A program made the position numbers and the translations under genes. A stretch of DNA of 64,000 nt from NCBI GenBank assembly GCA_963932145.1, contig OZ010573.1, positions 30,197,284 through 30,261,283 of the forward strand, written 5' to 3'. Under the pieces are notes generated by a model. The model saw nothing but the letters and a program-made list of their open reading frames with translations. It did not search any database and was not told where the DNA came from. This document shows positions 42,252-53,704 of the stretch, piece after piece (the stretch's first letter is position 1; each line of letters starts with the position of its first letter). Source of the stretch: Acanthosepion lycidas (Eukaryota; Mollusca; Cephalopoda; Sepiida; Sepiidae).

Positions 42252-42341
42252 TAATCTTTTTTCTTGTTGATTAATGACATCCTGGTATTGAATTTTTAAT
42301 ATAACTCTAATGTTAGCTATAAGCTGTGAGATGTTTTAATG

Positions 42342-42640
42342 CAGCGGTCAGCAACCTTTTGCTAATTATGTGCCAATGTAGGGTGTTAAAATCATTCAGT
42401 GTGCCAACAGCATACATATTTTTTATCCAAGTCAAGGTCAATATACTTGTTCTACAGTATATTTTATATAGTAATATAGAGTATTTAGTATATATTAAAA
42501 TTGAAACCGCTAAATATCTTCTTTGCGTTGTAGTAGTTATTTGTTTGAGCTTCATGATGTCATTTGCAGCTGCATGCCATGGAAATTGCTTGGTGTGCCA
42601 TGTGTGGCACGCGTGTTGTATATTGCTGCCCCCGATGTAG
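42342..42640. mobile_element. hAT-like MITE, degenerate
   Basis: The left end CAGCGGTCAGCAACCTTTTG and the inverted right end CATCGGGGGCAGCAATATAC are of hAT terminal-repeat type. GTGTGCCA / GGTGTGCCATGTGTGGCACG motifs are typical of such elements. No clear 8-bp duplication. Confidence 0.55.
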
Positions 42641-43349
42641 TGGATAGTGACTTGGAATGAGGAACAAAGAGTGGAGTTTAATTCACTTTAATTTACAGAA
42701 ACTTTTGGATCAATATATTTTGTTGGGTAGTCTTCAACAGAGAACTTTATGGGGTCAAGACAGAGTTGGTTTTAACAGTATGAAGGCTAAGTTACCATAT
42801 TCCAGATAAAACAAAGATCTTGGGAGATATTTTATGATTCTTTTTCAGCAACAAAATCTAGAATCAAAAAACAATTTTCTTTCTTTTATGTGTTATAATG
42901 AAAAACTTAAAATATCTTTTTCCTTTTTCTTTTATTTGTAGTTCTCAACCAGAGTGGGGCCAGTTTACTCACTGGTGTAGGGAATTTTTTTAAGTTTGAG
43001 TGCGTGTGTGTGGGGGGGGTAATCAAGGTCTACAGATCGGCAGATTCAAATTGCTGAATTTCATTCTTTTTGAGTTAAACAATTGTAAAAAATGAGAATG
43101 ATATTTTTTAAATTTTGTCATTTCTCATCCACTGTAAACCCAGGATCAATATACAAGAAGGTACTGAAAAGTTCTCAACCCAACTAAGAAGCCCTTCTAA
43201 AAATAAAAATTCCCATGTTTAGCAATTTGCTCAGATTTTGGCAAGTGGGAAAAGCAGAGAATTCTTCAGCACCCCTTTGAATATGAATTTTCAAAAGTAC
43301 AGTAAGCAATTTATGAAAACTTGACCAGTTCAGTCAGTTATGTGCCATG
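42641..43349. other. no gene recognised
   Basis: A short G run at 43010. Nothing else. Confidence 0.4.
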
Positions 43350-43620
43350 CATGATACACACTTTGGCGATCATGTATCTTTTGATACATGACTGACGAGG
43401 CAGATTTTTTCCTGCAGTAGGTTGTCATTTCTTTCTGAAGTACACTAGTTGCCATCCAAGGCTATAGACCCATAGCTAGGGAGAGAAGATGAGGATTCAT
43501 ACCTTTCCCAAGGGTATTAGCACGTAAGTGAATGTAATGGATTTGACTGGAATTTGAACTCGGCTCTCTGATTCCTCAAGCCGAACTGCTATCCATTACT
43601 CCACCAAAGCAATAAATGTT
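43350..43620 (-). mobile_element. SINE-B, long form
   Basis: On the minus strand TGGTGGAGTAATGGATAGC (A box), GCCGAGTTCAAATTCCAGTC (B box), ACATTCACTTACGTGCTAAT, CCCTTGGGAAAGGTATGAAT, then CTAGTGTACTTCAGAAAG and a tail ending near CATGTATCAAAAGATACATG. The best full-length copy of SINE-B here. Confidence 0.75.
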
Positions 43621-43639
43621 TAATTGAAATAAACGCATC

Positions 43640-43850
43640 ATATGTGAGATGTGTAAAACACAGCAGTTATCAGTGTGGAAAGTGGGATTGTGATGTTAAG
43701 TTCAAATCCAGCTGAGCTTAATGCATTCATTTTTGCACAAATACCCTTGAAAAGGTATGACTCCATCTATTCTCCTCACTCAGCTAGTCTATCATGGCAG
43801 ACGGGGTTCTCTCACATTCGTTGGCAACCAGGCTAGGAGAACACAGAATT
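43640..43850 (+). mobile_element. SINE-B, plus strand
   Basis: GTTAAGTTCAAATCCAGCTG (B box), TGCACAAATACCCTTGAAAA and TCACTCAGCTAGTCTATC. It faces away from the minus-strand copy beside it (tRNA-derived heads together, tails outward). Confidence 0.65.
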
Positions 43851-44386
43851 CAAAAACTAGTTAGGTATAAAGTTAGCAATACCACCCTGTAAAACACTAA
43901 TTACTCTGGAAGCCACAGTAGCAATACATTAATAATAAAGATTAATTATAAGAATGAAAACAAAAATTTAATTACACTGGCTCTTGTTTAAAAAAAGATG
44001 GCCACCTGTCACCATGTCAAAAAAAAAAAATGCTATTGTAGAAGTCAAGTGACTTACCTGCCAACATGGCTGCTTTCTTCTGTTTCCTTGTAAAGCAAGC
44101 CAGCTAATTTTACCTCATTTTTTAGGAGCGTGCCTAATACACCAGTAAGGTTGGTCCATTTTGCTAGAATGAACCTTCCTAATACATTGGCATGAGTGGT
44201 CTTTATTCACCCATATATTTCTCCATGAAATGACTCAAGAGTTATTAGCTTTGGCTACACTTGCCAACTTGTGTGTTAGACCACTGGCAAGCTAACCAAT
44301 ATTCTACAGCTATGAGAATATACTATTGAAAGAAATGTGAATAGAAGGCAAGCCAAATATAGATTGATGGCTTTCAAACAGATCTT
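43851..44386. other. no gene recognised
   Basis: Nothing recognised. Confidence 0.4.
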
Positions 44387-44590
44387 GTGGAACTCTCTTC
44401 TGGTTTCTTGCTTTCCAGTTAACTTTGATCTTCAAAAATTTAAATGCCGTGTCAATTGATATATTTTATCTTCTTAGTTCTTGTTTTTTATTGTTCTCTC
44501 TCTTTAATAGTAGTTTTTCTTGTATTCTCTAACACTTGGTAACCCCTTGCATCCTAGTGGCTTTATTGCCTTGCTTGGGGTAAAATGATT
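44387..44590 (+). mobile_element. CR1/Rex-like LINE 3' tail
   Basis: GAACTCTCTTCTGGTTTCTT codes for the final NSLLxSCFP-like segment. The 3' UTR ends TTGCCTTGCTTGGGGTAAAA TGATT. 5'-truncated. Confidence 0.75.
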
Positions 44591-44597
44591 AAAAAAG

Positions 44598-44995
44598 AAA
44601 AGAAGATTGGGTTATTAAACACCAAGACCAGATATAGTTGTCCTCAACACAACTGAAAATGAATGCCAAATAATTGACGTGGTGATATCTGCTGATGAAA
44701 ATATAACAACAAAGCAACTAGAAAAGATCTGCAACTATTCTGACCTGAGGATTCAGATTGCCAGATTGTGGAAAATGCCAGAGAAAAGAGTTAAAGTCAT
44801 CCCGGTAGTGATTGGGGTACTTGGCACTAGCCCATTGAAGTTTAAGTAATATGTTGACCAACTTGGTGTAAAATACACTTTGTAAATGCTACAAAAACCT
44901 GCCTTATTGAGTCCAGCAAGCAGACTTTTAAAAGTACTGTGTCTGAGGTCATTGTTGTGACTTAACAGGCAGTATCTTCCCTGCTACTTGAAAAC
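44598..44995 (+). pseudogene. non-LTR retrotransposon C-terminal domain
   Basis: The frame reads RPDIVVLNTTENECQIIDVV, ISADENITTKQLEKICNYSD and VKVIPVVIGVLGTSPLKFK to a stop, then VDQLGVKYTL and LLSPASRLLKVLCLRSL. This is a widespread C-terminal domain of retrotransposon pol proteins (IIDVAxPxDxxIxxKExEKxxKYxDL...VIPVVIGALG). A different, overlapping part is at 52.1-52.8 kb. Confidence 0.75.
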
Positions 44996-45046
44996 AACTA
45001 CACAACAATAGTACCATGATACATTCAGAAAGTAATAATTATTATT

Positions 45047-46440
45047 ATTACTAGTTTTAACCTGTGAAAATTTCACAGTTTTTCTATTTGAAATTAGTGA
45101 TGAACCTTAATTCTTCAGTTAATAACTAAACAAGCTCATGGCCAGTCCTATGACAATAAAATATTTGTAGAAATTCCCCTATCACATTGTTAAATATTTG
45201 AGCTTAATAACTTTAACAAAATATTGTAATAACAATCATAAATATGAATGCTGATCATTATTTTTAAGAAGTAAGGGGGTACAAATGAAAAGATTTGAAA
45301 TTGACATTTTTTCCCATTTCACTGACAAAGACATTAGATACTTCTATCTTCCATTCTTTCTTTCATTTGCTGGTTGAAAACAAATAATATCTTTGATGTC
45401 TTTTCCTTGAAATCAAAACAGAATAGTTCATTATTTATAAAGTATTAGCAGGAGACATTAAACACTCCTATCCTTCTTTCTTTCATTGAAACTAACTTAC
45501 ATCTCTGACATGTCTTTTACCTTTCCACATGGATCAAAACAGAATATTCCATTCTTTATAAGGTGTTGGCAGGGCATAATGGTCGTGCAAACTAGTGAAG
45601 AAAGGGACAAGCACAATTATTATATGATTATTATAATTATAATAAAAAGAGTTAAAATAATAGTATTAGATTGGTGCAGAAATAATATCGTTTTTTGACG
45701 TATTTTTTAACGTCAAAAAACGATATTATTTTTGCACCAACCTAATAATAATAAAGTGTGCATTGACCTTGAGTGTAGTGATAAAAATCAACAATAATGA
45801 CAAGTGTATTGATTCATAATAAAATAATAGAGGAAAACTTATAAAATAATAATAAACTAAAAGTACCTGCAGAAATTTACGGTTTTCATATTTGAAATTT
45901 TATGATGGATTATAATTCTTAATTTAATGGTTAAATAAGTTTCTTGTGCATTCTATGACTATAAAACACCCATACAAATTCTCCTATTGCATTGTTAAAT
46001 ATTTGAGCGTAACAACTTTCGCAAAATATTGCAATAACAATCATAAATATGAATGCAGGTCATTCTTTAAAGAAGTAAGAGGGTACAAATGAAAAGATTC
46101 CAAATTGACACGGTTTTCCATTTCACTGAAGCACACATTAAACAAAATCTTTCTTTATTATGTATGCTTTTCTTTTTCACATTAAAACCAAGTAGCATCT
46201 CTGATATATCTTTTTTTTTTTTACACCTTTCCTTGTAATGGTCCATTATTTATTTGAGGTAATGGCAAGATATAAGTCCCTAACTAACAGAGGAAGAAGC
46301 CAATTTATAATATGATAATGAAGTGTGTACTGAACTCAAGTACTTTTATAAAAAATAAACAATAATACGATAGACAAAAATTGTAATAATAGTAATAATA
46401 AAACTGTATTAATCCAGAGACCTTAAATTAAAGTTGGTGG
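45047..46440 (+). repeat. tandem duplication, offset about 825 bp
   Basis: ATTGTTAAATATTTGAGCTT and ATAACAATCATAAATATGAA with GTACAAATGAAAAGATT at 45186-45297 recur at 45996-46105. The first unit also holds a nested tandem of about 130 bp (TTTCTTTCATT...ATCAAAACAGAATA at 45356-45425 and 45476-45545). The two units differ at many sites, so the event is old. Confidence 0.7.
45664..45747. mobile_element. MADE1-like palindromic mariner MITE, second copy
   Basis: 45666-45745 is exactly 80 bp: left end TTAGATTGGTGCAGAAATAA, inverted right end TTAGGTTGGTGCAAAAATAA, arms meeting at TTTTTTGACGT/ACGTCAAAAAA. TA flanks both sides. Present in the first unit of the surrounding duplication only. Confidence 0.9.
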
Positions 46441-46476
46441 AACTCTAGTAATAAAAAGGTATTTGAATTTTTTTTT

Positions 46477-46555
46477 AACCATTCTACCCCAAGCAAGGCA
46501 AAAATGCCATTAGGATGCAAAGAGGTTATCAGGAGTAAAAGAGAATAGGAAGGCT
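46477..46555 (-). mobile_element. CR1/Rex-like LINE 3' terminal tip
   Basis: AACCATTCTACCCCAAGCAA and GCCATTAGGATGCAAAGAGG, the inverted 3' end of the family. Confidence 0.7.
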
Positions 46556-47221
46556 GAAGTGAGAAGAAAGGGCAATTAAAGAACATTAAGAAATTAAAGC
46601 ATTTAGGAATGCAGAAGACTTCTTAATAAGGATTTTGTAAAATCTTATTTTAATTGTAATTTCTTGTTGATATTTACTCCATTTTCTGTTTTTTTATATC
46701 AATTTTCAAGAAATCTCAAAAAGACTTTATATTGTTCAAAGATAAAAAAAAATCAATTGCAATATAAATTAAGGTAAATAATACTTTTTCTTTCTTTCTA
46801 TCATCAATCAATTCTCAGCATAGTTAAAGATTTTTGTCATTGTCCTAAAGTACAGAGGATCTTCCATTAATAATTTCCAGCAGAGACTTAGAGATAAAAT
46901 TTCTCTCCAAAGACAGATATTTTGGTTACCTTGCCTTCAGCAGACAGACAAAACATTTTTTATCTTGGACAGTATTCTGCAAAATATCCAGAGGGAGATG
47001 ATAAAAGAACCTCAGCTATACAGAGACAACAACTGGACAGAGCTAGATATGCAGATATGTACAAGTCCCAAACCATTCTTTAATTATACACACATAGGAA
47101 ATCATACTTAATTCAACACTTCTACTCAATTAAAAAGATTAACAAAGGAAAAAAATGCAATTTTAAAGAAAATTGCTAATAAAATAATAGAATCATAAAG
47201 AGAATGGTTGAAATTTCTAGA
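46556..47221. other. no gene recognised
   Basis: Nothing recognised. Confidence 0.4.
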
Positions 47222-48022
47222 ACACATAATGAGGAAAGAGGGTTTGGAGAATTTGACACTCACTTGACATTGAAAGCAAGAGGGAAAACAATGAGTCAAC
47301 AACCCAACAAACTGTGCAAAATGCATGGTAGAACAGGGCATGGGGGATGGTGAAAAAACAAACCTTATTAAGAGTTACAAAGATTAGGAAGTAGGGGAGA
47401 GACATGATTGCCCACATCCTGAAGGGAAATGTCACATAAAAGAAAAAATAATTATGAGTGTTGAAATAAAAGGCAATTTTAAATATAAAGATTAATGAAA
47501 AAATAACCTCATGGATTAAAGCTCTGATTTGTGAATTTGTTAACATCCTAGTTGTGAGATCAATCCCTGGGCTGGGTAGTACAAACTTAGGCTCAGTGGG
47601 AGCAGTAGCAAAAAAGAACAATATGAAATATCCCTTAGTATCTGTCTATATTTCTGAGATGAGGTATTATGTACACTATTTACATTGTCCTTAAGGACAC
47701 ATGGCACAGTGAATAAAGGCATTAGTTAGATCCAGTGACAGGACCCAAAGAGTGTGAGTTCAATACCTGGTTAAGGTGGTGGAGAATTTGGAGAGAGGAA
47801 TTAACAGGAGATAACTGATAACTGACATCCATTAGACATGGCATGTGGAACTAGAACAGTCTACCCCAGCGAGCGAAATAAAGGGTTCAGTTCAACATTC
47901 CAACCACCTGAAGAAGGCTGGAGCATACAACGGTCGAAACATTGTAATAAATATGGCAAGAAAGATGAGGATGATAGTCTGAACAATGTAAATAATGAAA
48001 TATCCCTAGACATGAACAGTGG
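47222..48022 (+). repeat. inverted duplication, arm 2
   Basis: Plus-strand counterpart of 40216-41020. RTE-like LINE tail at 47222-47440, spacer, SINE-E head 47510-47585, SINE-A 47694-48010. By eye identity exceeds 95 percent with small indels. The similarity stops abruptly at both ends. Confidence 0.9.
47694..48010 (+). mobile_element. SINE-A, full length
   Basis: GGACACATGGCACAGTGAAT (A box), GTGTGAGTTCAATACCTGG (B box), AACAGGAGATAACTGATAAC, AAATAAAGGGTTCAGTTC, CACCTGAAGAAGGCTGGAGC, GGTCGAAACATTGTAATAA and a tail AAGATGAGGATGATAGTC. The GAAGAAGGC...GTCGAAAC motif may mark the LINE-matched tail. Confidence 0.8.
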
Positions 48023-48760
48023 AATGAGAACACTATCCCTGTAGATTAAATGAAGGGTTCGGCTCAAATTTGACTGAAGGTTACCTAGATCATCAGACAC
48101 CTAGAGTACAATGGCTGAAATGTTGTGATATTAACAAAGAAAGATGAGGACATTAATCCAACTGTAAAGAATGATGAATCTTTATCCCAGAAATCTAGTC
48201 ATAAATCTTTTTGTATGTTCTTTTTCTTATAACGTTTACGGATTGTTTCCCTTTATTTTTTTTCACTTACTTCCACTATTCACTTTCATTTACCAATCTT
48301 CTGTCTTTCCTTGGTTTATATTTTCACACTAGACTTTTCTTTGTTTTTTTGTTTACATCATTTACAGTCTGACTAATGTCCCCATCTTTGTTATCTGATC
48401 TTGTCCTTTTTATTACTTCTCAGTGATTGCTAGTCTTGTTTCCACTGAGTTTTAGCGAGTTGTCTAGGGATTGAACTCACAATTACCATGCCACCAAATT
48501 TGCAAACCAACACTTTTATACTTTGCTTATTGTCCCAAGGACAAGACAAGATATGCCTAGGAATAAATAGTGGCATGAGAATACTCTATCTCTGTAGATT
48601 AAATAAAGGGTTTAGTTTAAACTTCCCTGAAGGTTGCTCAGATCATCAGATACCTGGAGAGCACAACAGCTGAAATGTTATGATAACAACAAAGATGAGG
48701 ATATTATTTACATTAGGACTAATGATAATTTTTCATACTAGATATTCAGACAGAAATTAA
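48023..48760 (+). repeat. two SINE tail units (48040-48205, 48545-48760) and SINE-E head
   Basis: Both units carry TGTAGATTAAATRAAGGGTT, TCATCAGAYACCTRGAGA, GGCTGAAATGTTRTGATA-like and a TTCAGAC-type end. 48463-48540 is a tRNA-like head (GGGATTGAACTCACAATTAC) in minus sense. Confidence 0.5.
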
Positions 48761-48871
48761 GGAAAAAAGCTTTTAAAATTTACAATTTTAAGGAATGTCC
48801 GTGGGAACAACTTGTATTTTGTTTAATAAAGGTCCTATATAAAATCTTACTATATGATACACCAAGTGGGG

Positions 48872-49140
48872 CACTTCAACTTGGTGTAATTGTTAACAAG
48901 CATGTCTTGACAGATCAATTATGACTGAGTAGTGATTTCGATACTCACTGGGTGCTCTACACTTTCAGCCTTGTGCCACATCTATGCTATGCTTAGAAAA
49001 TCATTTGGGTACCTCAAGGTGGTGTAATGGTTAGCAAACTTGTCTCACTAGAACACTGAGTTCAATACTCACTGGGTGCTCCATAATTTTGGCCTCGTGC
49101 TACATCTAATCTACACTTGGAAATTCACTATAATACACAG
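48872..49140 (+). mobile_element. SINE-C tandem dimer
   Basis: Two copies of a tRNA-derived head about 140 bases apart. First: CTTGGTGTAATTGTTAACAA (A box), then TTTCGATACTCACTGGGTGC (B box) and CAGCCTTGTGCCACATCTA. Second: AGGTGGTGTAATGGTTAGCA, GAGTTCAATACTCACTGGGT and GGCCTCGTGCTACATCTAAT. The second keeps the better A box. Confidence 0.75.
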
Positions 49141-49332
49141 TGTACTTGTAAGTATTTTGTTTGTAAAATAAGAGTTATTTCCCTTTCACTGGCGACACCA
49201 GGTTGCAGTGTCTTTGCTATGACAATGGTGGTCTGTCCCAAGATGTTCACCGAGAGGTGAAAAACTGACTGAAAATGTAAAGTACAATATAAATAATAAT
49301 TGGTAAGAATATATTTGAAATACTGTCATTTT

Positions 49333-49560
49333 TTAATTTTTCTTCTTCTTCTTCTTTGTGCTGTTTCCCTTCAGGACGTGAACGATCATGGCTCTCCAGA
49401 GCTTCCTATCCTTGTAGATCTTGGTAAGATTTGTCCTTTCATTCTTCCTTTCATTCCCTATTCTGTTTACCCACTGTTTAACCCTGTCCCTCTTGCCTTT
49501 GATATATACCCTTGTGTGTGTCAAATTCCCCAATTTATCTTTCTTTATCATATGTTTGAT
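49333..49560 (-). pseudogene. RTE-like LINE C-terminus
   Basis: The minus frame reads HMIKKDKLGNLTHTRVYIKG, KRDRVKQWVNRIGNE and KDRKLWRAMIVHVLKGNST to a natural end. It is the clearest C-terminus of this family in the window, followed by an A-rich tail (GAAGAAGAAG, 49335-49355). Confidence 0.8.
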
Positions 49561-49569
49561 GATTTAAAA

Positions 49570-50860
49570 TAAATTAAAACAAGTCTCACATCATTTAGTC
49601 TGCATTTATATCTCTCTAGAGATGCATGCAATTTTTTGGTGAATATGCTTTGTGCAGGTTGTATAATGATTATCAACACAGAAAGTGAAATGGTAAGCTT
49701 GGTTCAAATTTTGTTCTTGTCTGCTGCATTTATTTTGGATTAATAATCTTCAGAGAAAGATGTATCTATTTCTTCTCAGTACCCACTCCCAGGTATGGGT
49801 AAATAGCAAGGAAGGCTTGGTTTTGAGCCTTGATTGGCATCCAGTTTAGGAGAAAAACAACCGAATTAAAAAATGTGAAGAAGGAAATAGAAAATAACAC
49901 CATTGTTTTTTAACATTGTAATTAACAGATGATAAAGAAAAAGAAGCTGTAGTGAGCCATGATCATCTATGTCAGTATTTTTCAACCAGTGTGTCAAAGT
50001 TAACAGAAGAGTAATTTATGAATTATTTTTTTAAAGTGTTATTTTTAAAATGGTAGAGATATCAAGCACATGATTTCCATGTTTAAGTCAAGTTTTTGTC
50101 ATTTGGTATCTTAGACTGAATGCTAAATTCCTTAATCTTAAAGAAGGAATGTGTTGCTGGCTAGTGTATGTGTTGAGAGATAAACACATGTGTCTCCTGA
50201 AATGCTCACAACAAACATGGCAGTTTCAGGATGTGAGTCCACATAAAGAAATGTAAAGAAAGGGCAAGAACCAATATATATGTGCAAACAAATGATAATG
50301 TATGAAAAATAAAGGGTTACAAGTGACAAAGACATGTTTTCAAAAAAAATGTGAAAACCTAATGTTCCAATGTATGTGTAGTGAGTGAATGTGCATACAT
50401 ACATGTGTGTGTGTATTGTTCATACATTTCCTAAATGGAACACATTCTCCACAAGAGATTTACATGTTGACAAAGAAACAGATGAGGTGAGAAGAGAATG
50501 ATAAAAAATTATAAAAAATTATTGCAGAGTATTTATAGTCCTGAGAGCATCCCCTAGAAGAGGTAACCCGACAAATGGATAATCCTTTCCTGTTTGCCTT
50601 CTTCAAGGGATTTAAATCAGTCATTATCAGCTTCTCTAAAAAAAAAAAAAATAGATTCTTCATGAATCCCTTTAAATGAAAACTGTACCGCTTATCCTCT
50701 TTGAGCATGCTAGACCAAAAACGACAACCATTAAATGGGATTTTCTTCTTTGCCAAAGCACAGAATTATGATGTAATGTCTTAAAAATAAATTCTTATTT
50801 CAGGAGACTTTTTTATTTTCCTATTTTCAAATTTCATGACACAATTTCCTTTTTAAAATA
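49570..50860. other. no gene; possible hAT end near 49973
   Basis: CAGTATTTTTCAACCAGTGT at 49977 looks like a hAT terminal repeat without a partner. The minus frames at 50.1-50.8 kb have no motif. Confidence 0.4.
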
Positions 50861-51086
50861 AAGGGTGTTCCAATAACTTGGACCGATTTTAAATGTGAAT
50901 TAAGTTTAAGCAACTAATGATTTTTCCTTTTTCTTTCAGATTTGGCGGACATTTGGATGATATTATTTTTCACACATAATTGCCAGGACTTAAATAGCGT
51001 GATCCAACAGAGAAATAAATAAATTTTCACCAATAACACTGATTTATTTACTACTGACTTTAATCTGTCTTAATGAAACACCCGTA
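50859..51086. mobile_element. Tc/mariner-type MITE
   Basis: 50861-51084 has inverted ends AAGGGTGTTCCAATAA and CGGGTGTTTCATTAA (inverted right end), flanked by TA on both sides (50859-50860, 51085-51086). About 224 bp, no ORF. Confidence 0.6.
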
Positions 51087-52060
51087 TATATAATCCTTAA
51101 TGAAATACTCTTTATAAAAATGCGCCCCAGAATTTTAATTATTCTACAAGTGCAAACTGAATTAAAAGCAGTTGAGTAACATTGATCTATATCCTGAAGT
51201 TTTTACATTTATTCTGCAATTGCTAACAAATCATAATGACTTCTTAGTTTGAAAAATTCAGACAGCTTAACAAGCATCAATTTTTCATTATGATTTCAAC
51301 ATCGTCCTTCCTTTAGCAAACGTATTTTCTTACAGTTACTGAATAAGAGATTGAACTCATGATGACTGGCAAACCAGGTCACAATTACCAGCATGTTTAA
51401 GCATCTCTTGTTGAACTGAGCAAAAAGATTTAGTTAATCTAATTTAATCTGATTAAGGTTCATGAAGTACACTTAATACCAAAATACCTTATCAGGACAA
51501 AACTGAGGTTCAGTTTTTGAATGTGGCTATATCATGGATTGTTGAAGGTTATACTCTATAGGCCAAATATTTGATGTACACCTTCTGGATTTAATAATTA
51601 ACAAGTTTTATACTTTCTTTCATTTAATTAACTCCTACTATGCTCGGATGCTGAAACTGTATAAACCATTATTGCATGATGTCCAATTATTTTGATGGGG
51701 GGTTACCTAAGATTTAAAATCTGCTATTAAGATTATCATTAACTACTGTGGTTAGATGGAGTCACAAGGAGGGACATTTGGGTGTATTAGTATCCCATTC
51801 TGGAGTGCCCGTATCTCAGGTGGGTGATTGGTGATTTCCCATTATAAATAGACCATCGTGGAGATGAGAGATCACTTTCTCAGGGTATGTTGTACCATAC
51901 GTACAGTTGTGTCAGGCAGGGGAGGAATGAATGATGAAGCGGATATAGGGAAAATACTGAGAGACCAGTGTTGAGGGGGAAACACCCACTCAGAAATTGT
52001 GTCCTGAAAAGTGAGCTGTTAATTTCTTTTGATCACAGCTACAAAAGGTAGATTAGATAA
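51087..52060. other. no gene recognised
   Basis: 51750-52000 is less AT-rich and includes ATTATAAATAGACC (TATA-like), but I see no gene or repeat partner. Confidence 0.4.
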
Positions 52061-52064
52061 AAAG

Positions 52065-52830
52065 AGCAAATATTTTAAGGAAACTTTATACAGTAATAGG
52101 TTAATTTTGTTATTAAATATATGATAGAAACCCTCTAGGGAGAGAAGCTCCCTCTGGCCCAAAAGTGAGGTAGTAGTTTTGAGAAAGGCATGCAACTTTC
52201 AAATCTACACAGAGTAAATGATAAGAAATTTTCTGGTGGTATACCATCTTGGTCTCAATTCCAATTTTCATTAAGCCCTCTTTCAATTTTTCTGTTCCAA
52301 GTACACGCATTACTACAGGAAGTACTTCAATAGACTGCTCTCTAGCTAGATCTTGGTGTTTCTCAATCTTTTTAGTTTCTTTGGCAAACACTTTTGTATA
52401 GAACAGCAAAGTTAATAAATTGATACTTGATATTCCTCTTATTTATAACAATAAGGTTTTTTAATGACTTTATCTTTCTTGATCGAGAAAGCCCATAATA
52501 TCTTGTGACTGCCATTTTCTATCACTGCCTCTAGCGGATATTTATACCATTTCTCTTTCACAATGGAATCACAGCAGACTTCCCAATGGATTCTCTTACC
52601 AATCATGTCATCACTTATACTCTTTCTGTACCAACTTGGGACATTCAGAATATGCAGTTAACTGTCTCATCAGCTTGTCTACACATCCTGCATTTGCTTT
52701 CTTCTTGTAATCTATCTTAACCTTGATTGCATTCATTTGGATGGCCTGCACCTCTGCACCTCTGTTTCTCTCTTTATAAAAATCAGGTATTACTCAGCTA
52801 ACTCTCAGGTCCAGTAATTATTATTATTTC
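52065..52830 (-). pseudogene. non-LTR retrotransposon C-terminal region
   Basis: In minus-strand order: VQAIQMNAIKVKIDYKKK; a Cys-rich knuckle CRMCRQADETVNC then, after a frameshift, SECPKLVQKEYK; KRIHWEVCCD and KEKWYKYPLEAVIENGSHKI; LWAFSIKKDKVIKKP; then KETKKIEKHQDLAREQSIEV and LPVVMRVLGTEKLKEGLMKI. This is the zinc-knuckle plus C-terminal domain of the pol family also seen at 44.6 kb. Several frameshifts and stops. Confidence 0.75.
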
Positions 52831-53150
52831 TTATTTCCTACAGTGTTTCATTTTCAACCAGAGATCTTGCATTATGGATGCCCTCTATTAAGTTGCATGA
52901 CGTCAAACAGGTAGCACCTTTCATATAACATTTGTGGCACCAAACAACACAGACTTCTGAAATGATGGAATACTAGGCTTTATTCTGATTTTCACAATAT
53001 TGGATTTTAAGTCAGGTGGTATGGACCCTAATGGTAATTGGGTCATTAGTGACCTGAATGCTCTACATTGTAGCAACTTCAATCTAGAGGCCTATTTCTT
53101 CTCCTGTATGTATATATAGCTGGCCACTCATATTCAAGGATACCTGTCTG
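52831..53150. other. no gene recognised
   Basis: Nothing recognised. Confidence 0.35.
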
Positions 53151-53154
53151 CTAG

Positions 53155-53605
53155 GGCGGCTTGCCAATCTCTGTTGCAGATGCTTGTTCAGGTGCATTTG
53201 TGTTTATTCAACACCCACAGAGCCCACCTATGGTTTATACTGCAACTATGCTGGACAGACCTTAGTTACAGTTTCTGGGAAAAAGTGTGATCAACAACTT
53301 TGAACGAGGCCAGCACGCTCAAGCCCTCAGCCACAATGACTTGTGACTTTGTGCTAGGACAGCTATCGATGGCTCCCAAGGGTTCCATCTACCCAATTTC
53401 ATTCACAAGGCTTGGGTCAACCCGTGGTATGTTTTTTTTTTTCAGGCACTTTCCAAAGGTGCCACATGCTGTAATCAACCCCTCCAGACTGATAACATCA
53501 ATAAATCACCTTCCTGACAAATTGATCATAGTGAGATTCGAACCTGGGTCTCATTGTCAGAATGTAAATGTTCTAACTACATGCCCATATTTCTTCTCCT
53601 ATAAT
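53155..53605 (-). mobile_element. tRNA-derived SINE (SINE-D) with long body
   Basis: On the minus strand ATGAGACCCAGGTTCGAATC (strong B box) then TCACTATGATCAATTTGTCA, matched at 26.05 kb. Further down come GTGGCACCTTTGGAAAGTGC and GGGTTGACCCAAGCCTTGTG, wording I associate with cephalopod tRNA SINE bodies. Ends near 53155. Confidence 0.6.
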
Positions 53606-53704
53606 AATAATAATAATAGACACATGAATATAAGGCTGGTGCGGATGGAATAAACTTCCAGTAACCAAAAACACTATTTTTAAAAAAAGTGCTCAATACA
53701 TAGT

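Noticed and set aside
42933..43175. Second hAT MITE (TAGTTCTCAACC ... GTTCTCAACCC)
   Set aside because: The two TTCTCAACC motifs are in direct, not inverted, orientation.
48872..49140. True tRNA genes from A and B boxes
   Set aside because: The heads lack a foldable cloverleaf and repeat across the window, so they are SINE promoters.
51750..52000. Promoter with TATA-like ATTATAAATAG
   Set aside because: No downstream gene or LTR structure supports it.
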